This document shows positions 1 through 9,332 of a stretch of 64,000 nucleotides of DNA, piece after piece. Positions within the stretch are counted from its first letter, which is position 1. Each line of letters starts with the position of its first letter. Position numbers and translations under genes: made by a program. Below the pieces are notes generated by a model, which was given only the letters and a program-made list of their open reading frames with translations, searched no databases and was not told where the DNA came from. Origin of the DNA: Clostridiales bacterium (GTDB lineage Bacteria > Acidobacteriota > Aminicenantia > Aminicenantales > UBA8522); contig JARYMI010000001.1 in the NCBI GenBank assembly GCA_029907205.1, forward strand, positions 179,410 to 243,409, read 5' to 3'.

Positions 1-2140
1 CAAGCTTCTTCGCCCGGGGACTTGTGAAATCCGCGAGCGGCTCATTGTTGAGGTATTTAGCGATGGCTTCAGCGGCGCGCTTCCCATCGCTCATGGCCGC
101 GATGACAGTGGCCGGCCCGAGGACAGCATCTCCTCCGGCAAAAACTCCTCTGATGTTTGTCTCCAGCGTCTCGGGGTTGACTTCCAGGGTGCTCCACTTG
201 GTCACCTTGAGGGGATACTTTTCGCTTATAAAGTCAACAACAGGCGCCTGGCTGACGGCAATGAGCAACGTGTCAAAGCCGAGGTCATGCTCGCTTCCCT
301 CTACGGGCACCGGCCGCCGCCGGCCGCTCGAATCGGGCTCTCCCAGTTCCATTCGGATGCATCTTACGCCGCTAATTTTTCCTTCTTTTCCTAAAACCTC
401 CACCGGAGCCACAAGGTATTGAATCCCGACTCCTTCTTCTTCAGCTGCTTGAATTTCTGCTTCCTCGGCGGGCATCTCCTTCCGGGTTCGCCGATACAAG
501 ATGGTCACTTCTTTGGCGCCGCAGCGGAGGGCTGTCCGCGCAGCGTCGATGGCGGTATTTCCGCCTCCCACAACAGCGACTCTCTTTCCCACAGGTTGAG
601 GTTTTCCGAGGTTGATATTCCGCAGGAAGTCGACGCCGTGAAAGACGCCTTCCAGGTCTTCTCCCGGAATGGCCATTTTTAAGCTTTTATGTGCTCCTGT
701 GGCAATATAAATCGCCTTATATCCCTGGTTAAGAAGGTCATCGATGACGAAGTCCTTTCCCAGGGCCACATTCGTTTTGATGGTTACTCCCATCTTCTTG
801 ATATAATCAATCTCTCGGTTAAGGATTTCCCGCGGCAGACGGTATTCAGGAATGCCCAAAGCCAGCATGCCTCCCGCCACCTCGTGCTTTTCAAAGATGA
901 CGGGAGAATAGCCTCTCAAGGCGAGCTCATGGCCGCAAGCCAGGCCGGACGGCCCCGAGCCGATGATGGCAATCTTCTCTTCCTTTTTCTCCTCCACCTT
1001 CGGAGGTTCGACAAGACCCTTGTTTTTGAGCTCCCAGTCCATGACAAACCGCTTGATGTTTTTTATGGCTAAGGGCACATCGACAAACCGGCGGTTGCAT
1101 TCAGACTCGCAGGGATGGTAGCAGACGCGGCCGCAGACGAAGGGCAAAGGGTTATCTCGACGAATGAGGCGAGCCGCTTCAGCGAATTTCCCTTTTGCAA
1201 CAAGGGCAATATATCCGGCGGCCTCCTGGCCGATGGGGCAGGTCTCGCCGCAGGGGGGACGCTCTTCCTTATCGATAAGGTAGGTGTTGGGAACGGCCTG
1301 GGGAAAGGTCCTGTAGATGGCGCTCCTTCGAACCTGATTCTCTTCAAATGAGTTGGGAACCTGGATGGGACAGACTTTGGCACATTCCCCGCAGGCCGTG
1401 CATTTTTCGCTGACATACCGAGCCTTTTTTTTCACCTTGACGGTGAAATCGCCGATGAAGCCCTGGACATCCTCGATTTCGCTCAGGCTGAGGAGCTCGA
1501 TATGTTCATGCTGGGCGACGGAGACCATCTTGGGAGTGAGGATGCAGGCCGCGCAATCCAGGGTGGGGAAGGTTTTATCGAACTTGGCCATCTTGCCGCC
1601 GATCGTCGATTCTCGCTCGACAAGATAAACCTTGTTTCCGGAATCGGCGATCTCCAGAGCAGCCTGAATCCCCGCGATTCCACCCCCAACAATGAGAGTG
1701 GCGGGGTTGACTTTAACCACGACGGGGTCGAGGGGAGCCTGGCGGACGACTCTCCTCACCGCTGCCTTGACCAGGGCTTTGGCCTTTTCGGTCGCCTCCT
1801 CCTTTTTTTGATGAACCCAGGAGCACTGTTCCCGGATGTTGGACATCTGAAAAAGGAATCGGTTCAATTGGGCTGTTTCACAGGCCTTGCGAAACGTTTT
1901 TTCGTGCATCAAGGGTGAGCAAGAAGCGACCACAACCCGGTCAAGCCCCATCTCCTTTATATCCTTGATGATGAGCTCCTGGCCGGGATCGGAGCACATG
2001 AACTTGTACTCCCGGGCCACCGCGACACCGTCGAGTTTGGAAGCAAAATCCGTCACTTCATAGACATCAACCGTCTGAGCGATGTTCAATCCACAATGGC
2101 AGATATAGACGCCAACCTTCACATTTTTCTCCTTGCTCAT
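1..2140 (-). CDS. hdrA: HdrA-like FAD/iron-sulfur oxidoreductase fused to a GltD-like module (3' end beyond window)
   Basis: The reading frame is open from an ATG at 2140 to the left edge (713 codons), so the C-terminus is missing. The N-terminus carries the HdrA pattern VGVYICHCG. A FAD-binding GGGIAGIQAA follows near residue 150, then IGGKMAKFDKTFP and the ferredoxin-type cluster CTACGECAKVCP near 245. After that comes a GltD/DPYD-type region: CGETCP and CGRVCYHPCE cysteines, a second dinucleotide fold GSGPSG near 390, an NAD(P) fold GGGNTAIDAART near 525 and the closing GGDAVLGPATV near 670. HdrA proteins are flavin electron-bifurcating hubs; the GltD part suggests NAD(P)H as a partner (inference). 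The start overlaps the hdrB stop by four bases and has GGAGG upstream. Confidence 0.9.
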   Translation of the reverse strand, partial: MSKEKNVKVGVYICHCGLNIAQTVDVYEVTDFASKLDGVAVAREYKFMCSDPGQELIIKDIKEMGLDRVVVASCSPLMHEKTFRKACETAQLNRFLFQMSNIREQCSWVHQKKEEATEKAKALVKAAVRRVVRQAPLDPVVVKVNPATLIVGGGIAGIQAALEIADSGNKVYLVERESTIGGKMAKFDKTFPTLDCAACILTPKMVSVAQHEHIELLSLSEIEDVQGFIGDFTVKVKKKARYVSEKCTACGECAKVCPIQVPNSFEENQVRRSAIYRTFPQAVPNTYLIDKEERPPCGETCPIGQEAAGYIALVAKGKFAEAARLIRRDNPLPFVCGRVCYHPCESECNRRFVDVPLAIKNIKRFVMDWELKNKGLVEPPKVEEKKEEKIAIIGSGPSGLACGHELALRGYSPVIFEKHEVAGGMLALGIPEYRLPREILNREIDYIKKMGVTIKTNVALGKDFVIDDLLNQGYKAIYIATGAHKSLKMAIPGEDLEGVFHGVDFLRNINLGKPQPVGKRVAVVGGGNTAIDAARTALRCGAKEVTILYRRTRKEMPAEEAEIQAAEEEGVGIQYLVAPVEVLGKEGKISGVRCIRMELGEPDSSGRRRPVPVEGSEHDLGFDTLLIAVSQAPVVDFISEKYPLKVTKWSTLEVNPETLETNIRGVFAGGDAVLGPATVIAAMSDGKRAAEAIAKYLNNEPLADFTSPRAKKL

Positions 2141-3006
2141 AGCCTTCCTCCGAGAATCTTCTCTCCAACGGGGACAAGGTTTTGGTCAAGCCCGGCTTCC
2201 TTTGGCGTCGAGCCCATGGAAAGAGCCAAAAGTTGTGTGAAAAAGAGGACAGGGATACGGACCTTGACCTTGAATTTCTTGCTGATTTTCTTCTGATAAG
2301 CATCCAAATTGATCTGACACAGGGGGCACGTTGTCACGATGCAATCGGCGCCGTTCTCCACGGCACACTCGAGAATCTCTTTGTTTAGCTTCAGGGCGAC
2401 TTCATGAAAGGTTGTCATGAGCATTCCCCCGCAGCAACGGACTTTCACGGGAAAATAGACATTTTTTCCGCCCAACGCTTCAAACAGCTTATCCATCGTG
2501 GTTGGATTTTCCGGGTCATCGAAGACCCCTTCTGGCCTGACGATCTGGCAGCCATAGTACTGAGCAATGTTGAGGCCCTCCAGGGAGTGCCTGGCCCTGG
2601 AAGCGATCGCATCAATCCCGACATCATTGACGAGGACATCGAGAGGATGCCGGGCCTTGACCTTCAGGTGATAGGACAGGCCGTCTCGTTTTAAAGATTG
2701 GTTGACTTTAGCCTTCAAAATGAAATTTTCTTTTAGAATTTTGTTCGTCTTGTTGAGAATGGTGTAGCAGGAACTGCAGGGAGCGACGACGTCTCCTCCC
2801 ATCCTTTCCGCCAGGGCCAGGTTGCGGGCGGAAAAGACAAGGGAAATCGTCTCCTTGGTGGACATGTACATCGTGGCTCCGCAGCAATTCCAATCCTCGA
2901 GCTCAACCAATTCTTCCCCTAAGCTTTGAAAAACCCAGCGCGTCGATAAATCATACGATTTTGCTGACGATTCTAAACTGCAACCGGGATAATACAGGTA
3001 GGACAT
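2137..3006 (-). CDS. hdrB: HdrB-like heterodisulfide reductase subunit (two CCG domains)
   Basis: 289 residues. The ATG at 3006 is chosen over an upstream in-frame start at 3045 because GAGGAG lies just before it and the protein then begins with the typical MSYLYYPGC. Two cysteine-rich CCG domains are visible: NCCGATMYM with CSSC, then RCCGGMLMTT with CPLC. In HdrB these hold the non-cubane 4Fe-4S clusters that reduce a disulfide or a related two-electron substrate. It lies between hdrC (10 bases upstream) and hdrA (four-base overlap), so the three are cotranscribed and probably form one cytoplasmic complex. The physiological substrate cannot be read from sequence; methanogen-type CoM-S-S-CoB is unlikely in a bacterium. 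Confidence 0.92.
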   Translation of the reverse strand: MSYLYYPGCSLESSAKSYDLSTRWVFQSLGEELVELEDWNCCGATMYMSTKETISLVFSARNLALAERMGGDVVAPCSSCYTILNKTNKILKENFILKAKVNQSLKRDGLSYHLKVKARHPLDVLVNDVGIDAIASRARHSLEGLNIAQYYGCQIVRPEGVFDDPENPTTMDKLFEALGGKNVYFPVKVRCCGGMLMTTFHEVALKLNKEILECAVENGADCIVTTCPLCQINLDAYQKKISKKFKVKVRIPVLFFTQLLALSMGSTPKEAGLDQNLVPVGEKILGGRL

Positions 3007-3016
3007 TGTCGCCTCC

Positions 3017-3682
3017 TCAGGACACCTTGGCCAAGCCCAGGACATGACCTTTTTGGGGAGCCGCAGGATACACCCCCTCAGGCACGATCATCTCCATCAC
3101 TTCAGCCTCAGCCAGGATGGCCGAAAGCTCTTTCCTTTTTTTTATTCTTGCGGGAAACGGAGCAATTCTTCCTTTCCTGAACAACCGGTAGGCCAGGGGG
3201 AGAAGAGAAAAAAGCTTCAGGGGATTCGTCTTCAGGTAGTAAAGAAGAAGCAGCCCGGCCTCGTAACTTCGACCGTAGCGGTTGATCAGATAAACAAAGG
3301 ATTTTGAGAGAACAAAGATAGGAAATCTTTTGGGAAAAAGCTCCTTCTCCATGGCCATTCTTTTGAGCGCATAGAGAATATCCGTGACTTTAATGCCCAT
3401 GGGACATCGAACTGTGCAGGCGTAGCAAGAAGCGCATATCCAGATGGTGCGGCTGTTGAGGATGGATTCCATCGCTCCGGCTCGAAAAAGGGCGATGATT
3501 TCACGCGGCATGACGTCCATCGTATAACTCACTGGACAGGACCCCGTGCACGTTCCGCACTGAATGCATTTCTTGATTTTTTCCCCTCCAGGTATGTTGG
3601 AGACCTGGTAGAGGAAAGCGGCTCGAAGCTCGCTCTCTTTCTTATCCAGGATTCCTGGCTCTTTTAAAACATCGACGGCCAT
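3017..3682 (-). CDS. hdrC: HdrC-like 4Fe-4S electron-transfer subunit
   Basis: 221 residues with two ferredoxin motifs, CIQCGTCTGSCP near residue 38 and CASCYACTVRCP near 82, as in HdrC, which passes electrons between HdrA and HdrB. It is the first gene of the hdrCBA operon and is preceded by a plausible promoter at 3722-3750. The C-terminal half is basic with hydrophobic stretches (LLLLYYL, LFSLLPLAYRLF) but no clear membrane span. GAGG precedes the ATG. Confidence 0.92.
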   Translation of the reverse strand: MAVDVLKEPGILDKKESELRAAFLYQVSNIPGGEKIKKCIQCGTCTGSCPVSYTMDVMPREIIALFRAGAMESILNSRTIWICASCYACTVRCPMGIKVTDILYALKRMAMEKELFPKRFPIFVLSKSFVYLINRYGRSYEAGLLLLYYLKTNPLKLFSLLPLAYRLFRKGRIAPFPARIKKRKELSAILAEAEVMEMIVPEGVYPAAPQKGHVLGLAKVS

Positions 3683-3721
3683 CGTGTTGACCTCCTCGGG
3701 CTTTTTTCAGCATTCCTTGGT

Positions 3722-3750
3722 ATTGTCCGATTAACGTGATTAAACGTCAA
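3722..3750 (-). promoter_or_regulatory. Predicted promoter of hdrCBA
   Basis: On the minus strand TTGACG (3750-3745) is followed after 17 bases by GACAAT (3727-3722), 40 bases upstream of the hdrC start. The spacer contains a direct repeat GATTAA-CGT-GATTAA at 3729-3743 (plus-strand reading), a possible regulator site. The rest of 3683-3968 shows no coding signal. Confidence 0.5.
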
Positions 3751-3968
3751 TTCGGTCAAGGCGCATTCCCAGGCCTCGACATTAGTCAGAAAAGATTGCA
3801 ATTTTGATACCAAATTGAGGGATAAAAGCCGGTTCTCCGGGATTCCTTTAACCTGTTGATATCAAACAAATAACCGAATCAGAAAATTCTCGGAATAAGG
3901 CCTTAGGAGGTTAAGCTGAGGAGATTTTCCCCAGTTTTGGGAAATTTTCCCAACGCCGCTTTTTTCCG

Positions 3969-6900
3969 CTAAAATCCGGGAGAGAAACTGAACTGGAAGT
4001 GCCAGCCCTTCCCCGGCCGCTCAAAGGGCTTGACATAATTAACGCCAAGCACCAAGAAACCGAAGAGATTTGCTCTCAATCCAACGCCGGCACTCGAGAC
4101 GGGATGACGGATGGCCTCTTTAAGCTTGATCGGGTATTTTTCATCCCACCAAGCCATTCCGCAGTCATAGAACGCCACGACATCGACCGGGAAGACTCCA
4201 TAGTAGCCTCTGCCAATCCCGAGCACTCCAAACAGCGGAAAGCGCAGCTCGATATTGCCAACCAGGATTTTGCTGCCATAGAGCCGCGTCTGATCAAAGT
4301 CCTCATCCGAGCTAAAACTGTAATAATCGTAACCGCGGACGAGGCTTTCGTAGCCGATATAGAGGTACCAAAGCCGTTCGTCCTCCGCTCCCTTTCCGTA
4401 GCGGCCGTAATGAAGAAGACGCAGGGCGAGCGTAAAGGGCCTCGCCGGCATGAAGTACCGTCTGTAGTCGGCCAACACCGAATAATACTTGATATTGCCG
4501 ATCGTCGGGGCAAACTCAATGATATAACTCTGCCCGATGACCGGGCCGGTCGCGCCGAAAATGGCGCTGTCATAGATGAGAGCCGCGCTGGTCGTCGTGA
4601 AGGTGAGACTGTCGGCGGAGTCGAGTTGAAGAATATCCCGGGTCGGCTGGGAATTAGCGACCAGGGAGTAGGCATAGGTAACGACCTCGTGATCAAAATC
4701 GATATAGCTGAAACCAGTGCTGAGCTCCAGCCGGCGAACTTGATTGAATGGATAAGAAAGAAAGCCCGCGATTTCATAGTTGATCTGCCAATAAAGCTCC
4801 TCCTGCTCGATGTAGGAGAACTGGCCGTAGTAATCGCCGTAGCCTGCGGAAGAGTACCCATAAACATAAGGGGTGCGCTGGGCGACCGCACCCCAGTTCA
4901 AACGGTGCTCTGAATTCATATAACCAACGAGGGCAGCGGCATCCTTCAGCCGGCTGCTGGACTGAGCCATCGTGGCGAGCGTGTGGTAGCCCAGCATATC
5001 CGTCCAAAAGAGAGTGACTCCGCCTCCCGTGTAGGTGCCGAACCGATCGACGCCCACGGCAACTGTTGGGGAGCTGACGTAGTCAAGACTTAGTTTCGGC
5101 TTGTAGCCGCTTTCGGGGAATTCCGTCTGTTCCGGAAGCCCGAACAGCGGATTCTTCAAGAGTCCGAGCAGCGCTCCGGCCGGCTGCTCGCGCGGCGGAA
5201 GGACTGAAAGGAGCTTGCCCCCAAACTCGGCAAGAGTGGTTCTGTCCTGGAGGGCCTCAGGTTGATCGATGGAGAAAATGGTGAACTCGCCCGCGTCATA
5301 ACCCGAATAGACGAGCCGCCCGGTTTTCTGAGCCACAGAGATTGCCGGACTCAGGTCAGTGATTCCGCTCGCTCCCGTATAGAGGTTTGTCACCTGGAAT
5401 ACTTGGTTCGAGGCCAAGTCAAGGCGGTAGATATCTGGCTTCCCGCAGTGGTCGGAAAGGAAGTAGAGACTCCGGGAGTCTGGAGACCACTGCGGGTTGA
5501 TGTTTTTGGCTGAAGCGAAGCTCGGAAGCCTCTTTATTTCCTTTGTGTCGGGGTTGATTAAGGCCAGCTCATAATCGCCGTAGCTTAAGAGGGAGAGGTC
5601 TGTGCCGAAGCGGTCGGTCACAAAGGCAATCGAATGTCCGTCGGGCGACCAGGAAGGCTGAAGCTCGGCAAACACGTCATGGGTGAGCTGCCGCAAGCTC
5701 TTTGAGCCCAGGTCATAGACATAGAGGTCTGTCTTGCCCCCAGCCATGGCTGCAAAAGCGATGTGCCTTCCGTCGGGAGACCAGGTCGGGCTATAAATCT
5801 CGCTCAATCCCGGAAACGCGATCTCCTCGACGATCCTTCCATCGGCCGGATCAAGAATATTGAGAACGGGCCGGCCTTTGCTGACAGCGCTAAAAACAAA
5901 CCTCTTCTCCTCGAAATCCCAGCTGCCGGCAGACCTGATGAACCCCAGGCTCTCAAATTCGGGGCTGGTAGCTGTACGGGTGATTTTCCTGACAATCTTT
6001 CCCATCTCGACGTCGGCCTGGTAGAGGTCGATGGCAAAAAGGTCCCTCGTCGACAGGAACATAATCTTTTTTCCGTCTGGGCTGACCGAAGGCGAAACGT
6101 TGTAGATGTTCTCTTCCGACCCTTTAAACAGGATCTTGCTTGACGGGTCGACAAGCTGGGCCTCCTTGAGGAGCGGCTCGTAGGCTGTTTTATACGACTG
6201 CTGCCAGTCCTTGGATAAAGCCTCAGAGCTGATGCTGAGGACTCTTGTCAGCACGCTTTCCATGTCCTGGGTCCGGCCGACGCTTTTCATCAGCCGGGAA
6301 ACCACTTCATCCCCCCACCGGCCGGTGATGTAAGCCCACAAGGCATGGCCGTAACGGTAGGGGAAGTACTTAGAGGTGTTATTCAGCTTTTTGATCTTGG
6401 GGAGGAAGTCTCTCTGGAAGGCGTCCCGCATCCACATCGATGTCGTCGCATCCACCGGACCGATCGAAATGTACTCGGCCATGCCTTCGATGAACCAGAG
6501 GGGAATCTGTTGAATCCCAGCCGCGGCCGCTGCTCCGCCCGGCCCGCCGATTTTCATAATATCGTACTGAAAAGCGTGAACGAGCTCATGGCCGATGACG
6601 TGGTCGGTTTCGGCGAGAGAAGACCCGACCGGCAGGATGATCCTTCGCTTCAAAGACTCGGTGACGCCCCCCGTTCCCTCTCCGATGATGTCGGAAATGA
6701 CGGTTGTCTGCTGGAAATCAGGATTGCTCGCATAGAGGATAAGAGGCTGCCGTCCCTTGAGCTCATGGCTGAGGAGGCGCGAAATCCGGGCATACCAGCG
6801 CTCGGCCATCCGGGCTGAGATTTCGGCCATCTCCTTGAATTCGGGATAGTAATAGACATCGAAATGTTTGGTCGTGATGACCCTGAAATTGAAACGTTGA

Positions 6901-7016
6901 TACTGAACTTTGTTCCGGCCGAAGTATTGGCCAAAAAGGCCGGAATTCAAAATCGTCAGGCTTAAGCTCAAACAGGCAAAGAGGGCCAATGCCGTCCGTC
7001 TCCTTGTGTCGCCCAT
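3969..7016 (-). CDS. Exported metalloprotease (MA clan) + TolB-like propeller + outer-membrane barrel fusion
   Basis: 1015 residues. ATG 7016 is preferred over 7034 because GAGGAG sits seven bases before it. After a signal peptide (ALALFACLSLSLTILNSGLF) comes a gluzincin-like domain with HELVH (residues 143-147) and the downstream glutamate in WFIEGMAEY (near 177). The middle (roughly 300-620) has repeated PD40/WD-like blades such as SPSVSPDGKKIMFLS, SPTWSPDGRHIAF and QPSWSPDGHSIAF. The last ~350 residues look like a bacterial surface-antigen (Omp85-type) barrel with aromatic-alternating strands and a terminal aromatic (FSFSPGF). The likely site is the outer membrane with the protease domain in the periplasm. 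It may process or monitor envelope proteins; the substrate is unknown. Confidence 0.85.
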   Translation of the reverse strand: MGDTRRRTALALFACLSLSLTILNSGLFGQYFGRNKVQYQRFNFRVITTKHFDVYYYPEFKEMAEISARMAERWYARISRLLSHELKGRQPLILYASNPDFQQTTVISDIIGEGTGGVTESLKRRIILPVGSSLAETDHVIGHELVHAFQYDIMKIGGPGGAAAAAGIQQIPLWFIEGMAEYISIGPVDATTSMWMRDAFQRDFLPKIKKLNNTSKYFPYRYGHALWAYITGRWGDEVVSRLMKSVGRTQDMESVLTRVLSISSEALSKDWQQSYKTAYEPLLKEAQLVDPSSKILFKGSEENIYNVSPSVSPDGKKIMFLSTRDLFAIDLYQADVEMGKIVRKITRTATSPEFESLGFIRSAGSWDFEEKRFVFSAVSKGRPVLNILDPADGRIVEEIAFPGLSEIYSPTWSPDGRHIAFAAMAGGKTDLYVYDLGSKSLRQLTHDVFAELQPSWSPDGHSIAFVTDRFGTDLSLLSYGDYELALINPDTKEIKRLPSFASAKNINPQWSPDSRSLYFLSDHCGKPDIYRLDLASNQVFQVTNLYTGASGITDLSPAISVAQKTGRLVYSGYDAGEFTIFSIDQPEALQDRTTLAEFGGKLLSVLPPREQPAGALLGLLKNPLFGLPEQTEFPESGYKPKLSLDYVSSPTVAVGVDRFGTYTGGGVTLFWTDMLGYHTLATMAQSSSRLKDAAALVGYMNSEHRLNWGAVAQRTPYVYGYSSAGYGDYYGQFSYIEQEELYWQINYEIAGFLSYPFNQVRRLELSTGFSYIDFDHEVVTYAYSLVANSQPTRDILQLDSADSLTFTTTSAALIYDSAIFGATGPVIGQSYIIEFAPTIGNIKYYSVLADYRRYFMPARPFTLALRLLHYGRYGKGAEDERLWYLYIGYESLVRGYDYYSFSSDEDFDQTRLYGSKILVGNIELRFPLFGVLGIGRGYYGVFPVDVVAFYDCGMAWWDEKYPIKLKEAIRHPVSSAGVGLRANLFGFLVLGVNYVKPFERPGKGWHFQFSFSPGF

Positions 7017-7097
7017 CGCTTGTCTCCTCGTCATGGCTGGATATCAGATGACAATTATTCCTACTATTCCTATCGATAATATATAATTAGTAAATTC

Positions 7098-7937
7098 TTA
7101 TCGGGAGCGCTCTTTCGAACTCCATCCGCCTGCTCCCCGGACGTCGCCTCTTTTGCCCGAAGACAACTGAACCTGGGCCCATATCTTAAGAGCCTCGGGG
7201 ATTTCGGGCATCTGGCCGAAGCCGCCCATCCTGCCTCCCCCAGGGCCAAATCCCCCGCCGCCTGGACGCATTCCGCCAGGCGACCGGCCTCGGACCAACC
7301 CTGGATCAAGCTTGCCCGTCTCAAACCCGACGCCGATCTTTTTTCCCGGCTGAGCTCCGACAGCGAAGGGCTGCTCGCCCGATTGGAGAAGCGGAATCTT
7401 TAATTCATAAACCAGGAGTCCGCTTGCGGGGACGGCCTTAACCTCGATTCCTTTAGCTTCCTCAACCCTTATTTTTCGAGAGGCTTCCTTCGTGGATGTG
7501 ATGATCTCCAGCTCGGCCAAGACCTCCTCTGAAAAATCCTCGGCAGGAATTCCGCCCCATTCTCCGCGCGGCCGCATCGGCCGCTCACCCGGCGACATTC
7601 CCAGCGGATATCTGATCCCCAGGGCTTTGTCCTTTCCCCCCAGAGGATCAAACCAGACTGTCAGGCCCTGCATCATCATCTGGGCTCGCCTGACGTCATC
7701 CTCAGCAATTAGGCAGATATAAAGGTATTCCTGGTCATTAAAAAAACCCAGTGAAACATTTCCGTCCTCAATGATGGAAAGCGCCCCCCGCCAATCATCG
7801 GTGTTGCCGTCGATCACGATTTTAGGCCCGGGCGGAAGGCTTTCCATGACATACGTTGTAAAGGATCTGCAACTCACAAGAGCCAGAACAAAAAAACACA
7901 AAAGAAAATTCCTGGCAGGATATCTGACTTTTTTCAC
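7098..7937 (-). CDS. Lipoprotein with DOMON/CBM9-like domain and Gly/Met-rich tail
   Basis: About 279 residues from a GTG at 7937, chosen because AAGGAGAGG lies directly upstream; an ATG at 7958 is in frame but has no ribosome site. The N-terminus is a lipoprotein signal (FFVLALVSC). Residues ~25-190 carry features of CBM9/DOMON-like sandwich domains: KIVIDGNTDDWRG, then YLYICLIAEDD. The C-terminal ~70 residues are rich in Gly, Met, Pro and Arg (GGMRPGGGGFGPGGGRMGGF). It lies between the metalloprotease (7016) and a terminator at 8063-8090, so it may be cotranscribed with the protease. Ligand unknown. Confidence 0.7.
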   Translation of the reverse strand: MKKVRYPARNFLLCFFVLALVSCRSFTTYVMESLPPGPKIVIDGNTDDWRGALSIIEDGNVSLGFFNDQEYLYICLIAEDDVRRAQMMMQGLTVWFDPLGGKDKALGIRYPLGMSPGERPMRPRGEWGGIPAEDFSEEVLAELEIITSTKEASRKIRVEEAKGIEVKAVPASGLLVYELKIPLLQSGEQPFAVGAQPGKKIGVGFETGKLDPGLVRGRSPGGMRPGGGGFGPGGGRMGGFGQMPEIPEALKIWAQVQLSSGKRGDVRGAGGWSSKERSR

Positions 7938-8062
7938 CTTCCTCTCCTTAAACGCCATCCGTCGCTCTACTGATTTTTCACCTATTAGACAAGCGGGACT
8001 GGGCGATTATTCCGTGAAGCGACGATGGCCAAAGGGACAGCCCAACGCGGACTGAAACTCAC

Positions 8063-8090
8063 AAAAAAATGGCCAGGTTGCACTGGCCAT
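8063..8090 (-). terminator. Rho-independent terminator
   Basis: Minus-strand reading gives ATGGCCAG-TGCAAC-CTGGCCAT (8090-8070, an eight-base-pair perfect stem with a six-base loop), followed directly by seven T residues (8069-8063). It lies 105 bases beyond the Spy-like gene and ends the sigma/anti-sigma transcript before the lipoprotein gene. Confidence 0.8.
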
Positions 8091-8195
8091 GAAAAAGGGG
8101 AAAAAGGAGGCAACTCGAAGAGCTATCTATTCATCACTCTATTAGACAACCATTCCCTCATTTTTATTCCATTAAACGTTTTATCATCTGACTCA

Positions 8196-8867
8196 TCATC
8201 CCCAGCCTTCGGGCCTGCCGGGCTGGGGTCTCCGGAGCTGCCGGAATTTTTCTTTTTGATCCTCCGTCAGGACTTTCTCGATCTCCTCCCGTTTTTTTTC
8301 TTCTGCCTGCCTGAAGGAGTCAAGGGCCTCCGGGGAGGGACCTTTTGCCCTGAAAGACTCCATCTGAGATTCGAATTTTTCTAAAATAGCCCTTATGCTG
8401 GCGGCCTGATCCTCCGATAAATCGAGCTCCCTTTGCAGAAGCGCCAGCTCAGACTGTGGGGAAAACGGCCTTTCCATAAAAGGAAAGCCCTCGGGCGGAC
8501 GGCGACGAAAAGGAGGTGGTCCCGCGAACATGCCTTCGAGCTGCTTTTTTTGTTCAGCTGTCAGGAGGGGGTCGATTTCCTCCCTGAGCGATTTAAAGGC
8601 TGACTGGATTTCGTTCCCGAAACGTTCATGGGTTTCCGACAATTGCTTGGCATGTTTGTCCAGGATTTCGCGTATCAATTTCTGCTGCTCGGGGCTTATG
8701 GGAGCAAGAACTCTCTCGGCGTCCCGAATGAGCAAACTGCCGATTTCAGTCTTGAATATATTCCTGATCCGCTTCTGGACGAGGGCTCTGTTAAGCATTG
8801 CCCCGATAACGATTCCGATGATCAGAGTCACGACAAGATAAAGACCTATTTTCCATCTGGCGTTCAT
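8196..8867 (-). CDS. Membrane-anchored Spy/CpxP-like periplasmic protein
   Basis: 223 residues: an N-terminal membrane anchor (LYLVVTLIIGIVIGAML), then a long helical, charged region. It has LTXXQ-like segments typical of Spy/CpxP/zinc-resistance-associated sensors: ISPEQQKLI, LLTAEQKKQLEGMF, LSEDQAASI and LTEDQKEKFRQL. A Pro/Arg/Phe-rich insert (PPPFRRRPPEGFPF) lies mid-protein. Such proteins bind unfolded proteins or metals in the periplasm and often control stress responses. It is 16 bases downstream of the probable anti-sigma gene, as in CnrYXH-type modules, so it may be the sensor for the ECF sigma factor. GGAGGAGAG precedes the ATG. Confidence 0.75.
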   Translation of the reverse strand: MNARWKIGLYLVVTLIIGIVIGAMLNRALVQKRIRNIFKTEIGSLLIRDAERVLAPISPEQQKLIREILDKHAKQLSETHERFGNEIQSAFKSLREEIDPLLTAEQKKQLEGMFAGPPPFRRRPPEGFPFMERPFSPQSELALLQRELDLSEDQAASIRAILEKFESQMESFRAKGPSPEALDSFRQAEEKKREEIEKVLTEDQKEKFRQLRRPQPGRPEGWG

Positions 8868-8883
8868 CTTCTCTCCTCCCCAG

Positions 8884-9297
8884 TCAAAATACCGGCACCT
8901 GGAGTAACTTTTTCGCCGTCAGGTCGGAAACATAGAAAATCTTGTCCTTGGGCAACAACTCGTCCTGAGAAACCGTGTAGGCAACGAGGATAATCAGGAT
9001 GGCGAGCGTGGCGATGGCGAAAGGTTTAAAAACTGCCCGGTACGCCCGGAACTGGGGGTCAAGGTTGTTTTTTGCCTTCTGGGAGCCATGCATCCTTCTC
9101 CGGACGCGCTCGGCAAATCCTGGCGGGAAAGAGCGGCCGGCGCTTTCAGCCACAGACTGTCGAAGCGATAGGAGTTCGATTTTTTGCTGCCGGAGCTCCT
9201 CCGATTCTTCAAGCGCCTTCTTGAGCCACTCCTCGTCCTTTTTTTTCAGCGGAGAATCCAAAGACCGATACAGAAGTTTTAAAATCCTTCTATCCAT
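8884..9297 (-). CDS. Probable anti-sigma factor, single-pass membrane protein
   Basis: 137 residues. The N-terminal ~85 are charged and helical (LKKKDEEWLKKALEESEEL, similar to zinc-less anti-sigma domains); no HxxxCxxC zinc motif is present. One membrane span follows (FAIATLAILIILVAYTV) with a ~30-residue exterior tail. Its position directly downstream of an ECF sigma gene (35-base gap), with AGGAG before the ATG, is the main argument for the function. No sequence family was recognised with certainty. Confidence 0.65.
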   Translation of the reverse strand: MDRRILKLLYRSLDSPLKKKDEEWLKKALEESEELRQQKIELLSLRQSVAESAGRSFPPGFAERVRRRMHGSQKAKNNLDPQFRAYRAVFKPFAIATLAILIILVAYTVSQDELLPKDKIFYVSDLTAKKLLQVPVF

Positions 9298-9332
9298 CTC
9301 TCTCTCCTCTTAAGTTTATGATTGGTGATCAT

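Noticed and set aside
3999..4913. 304-codon plus-strand ORF within the metalloprotease gene
   Set aside because: Antisense shadow of a well-supported gene in GC-rich sequence; no ribosome site or recognisable domain.
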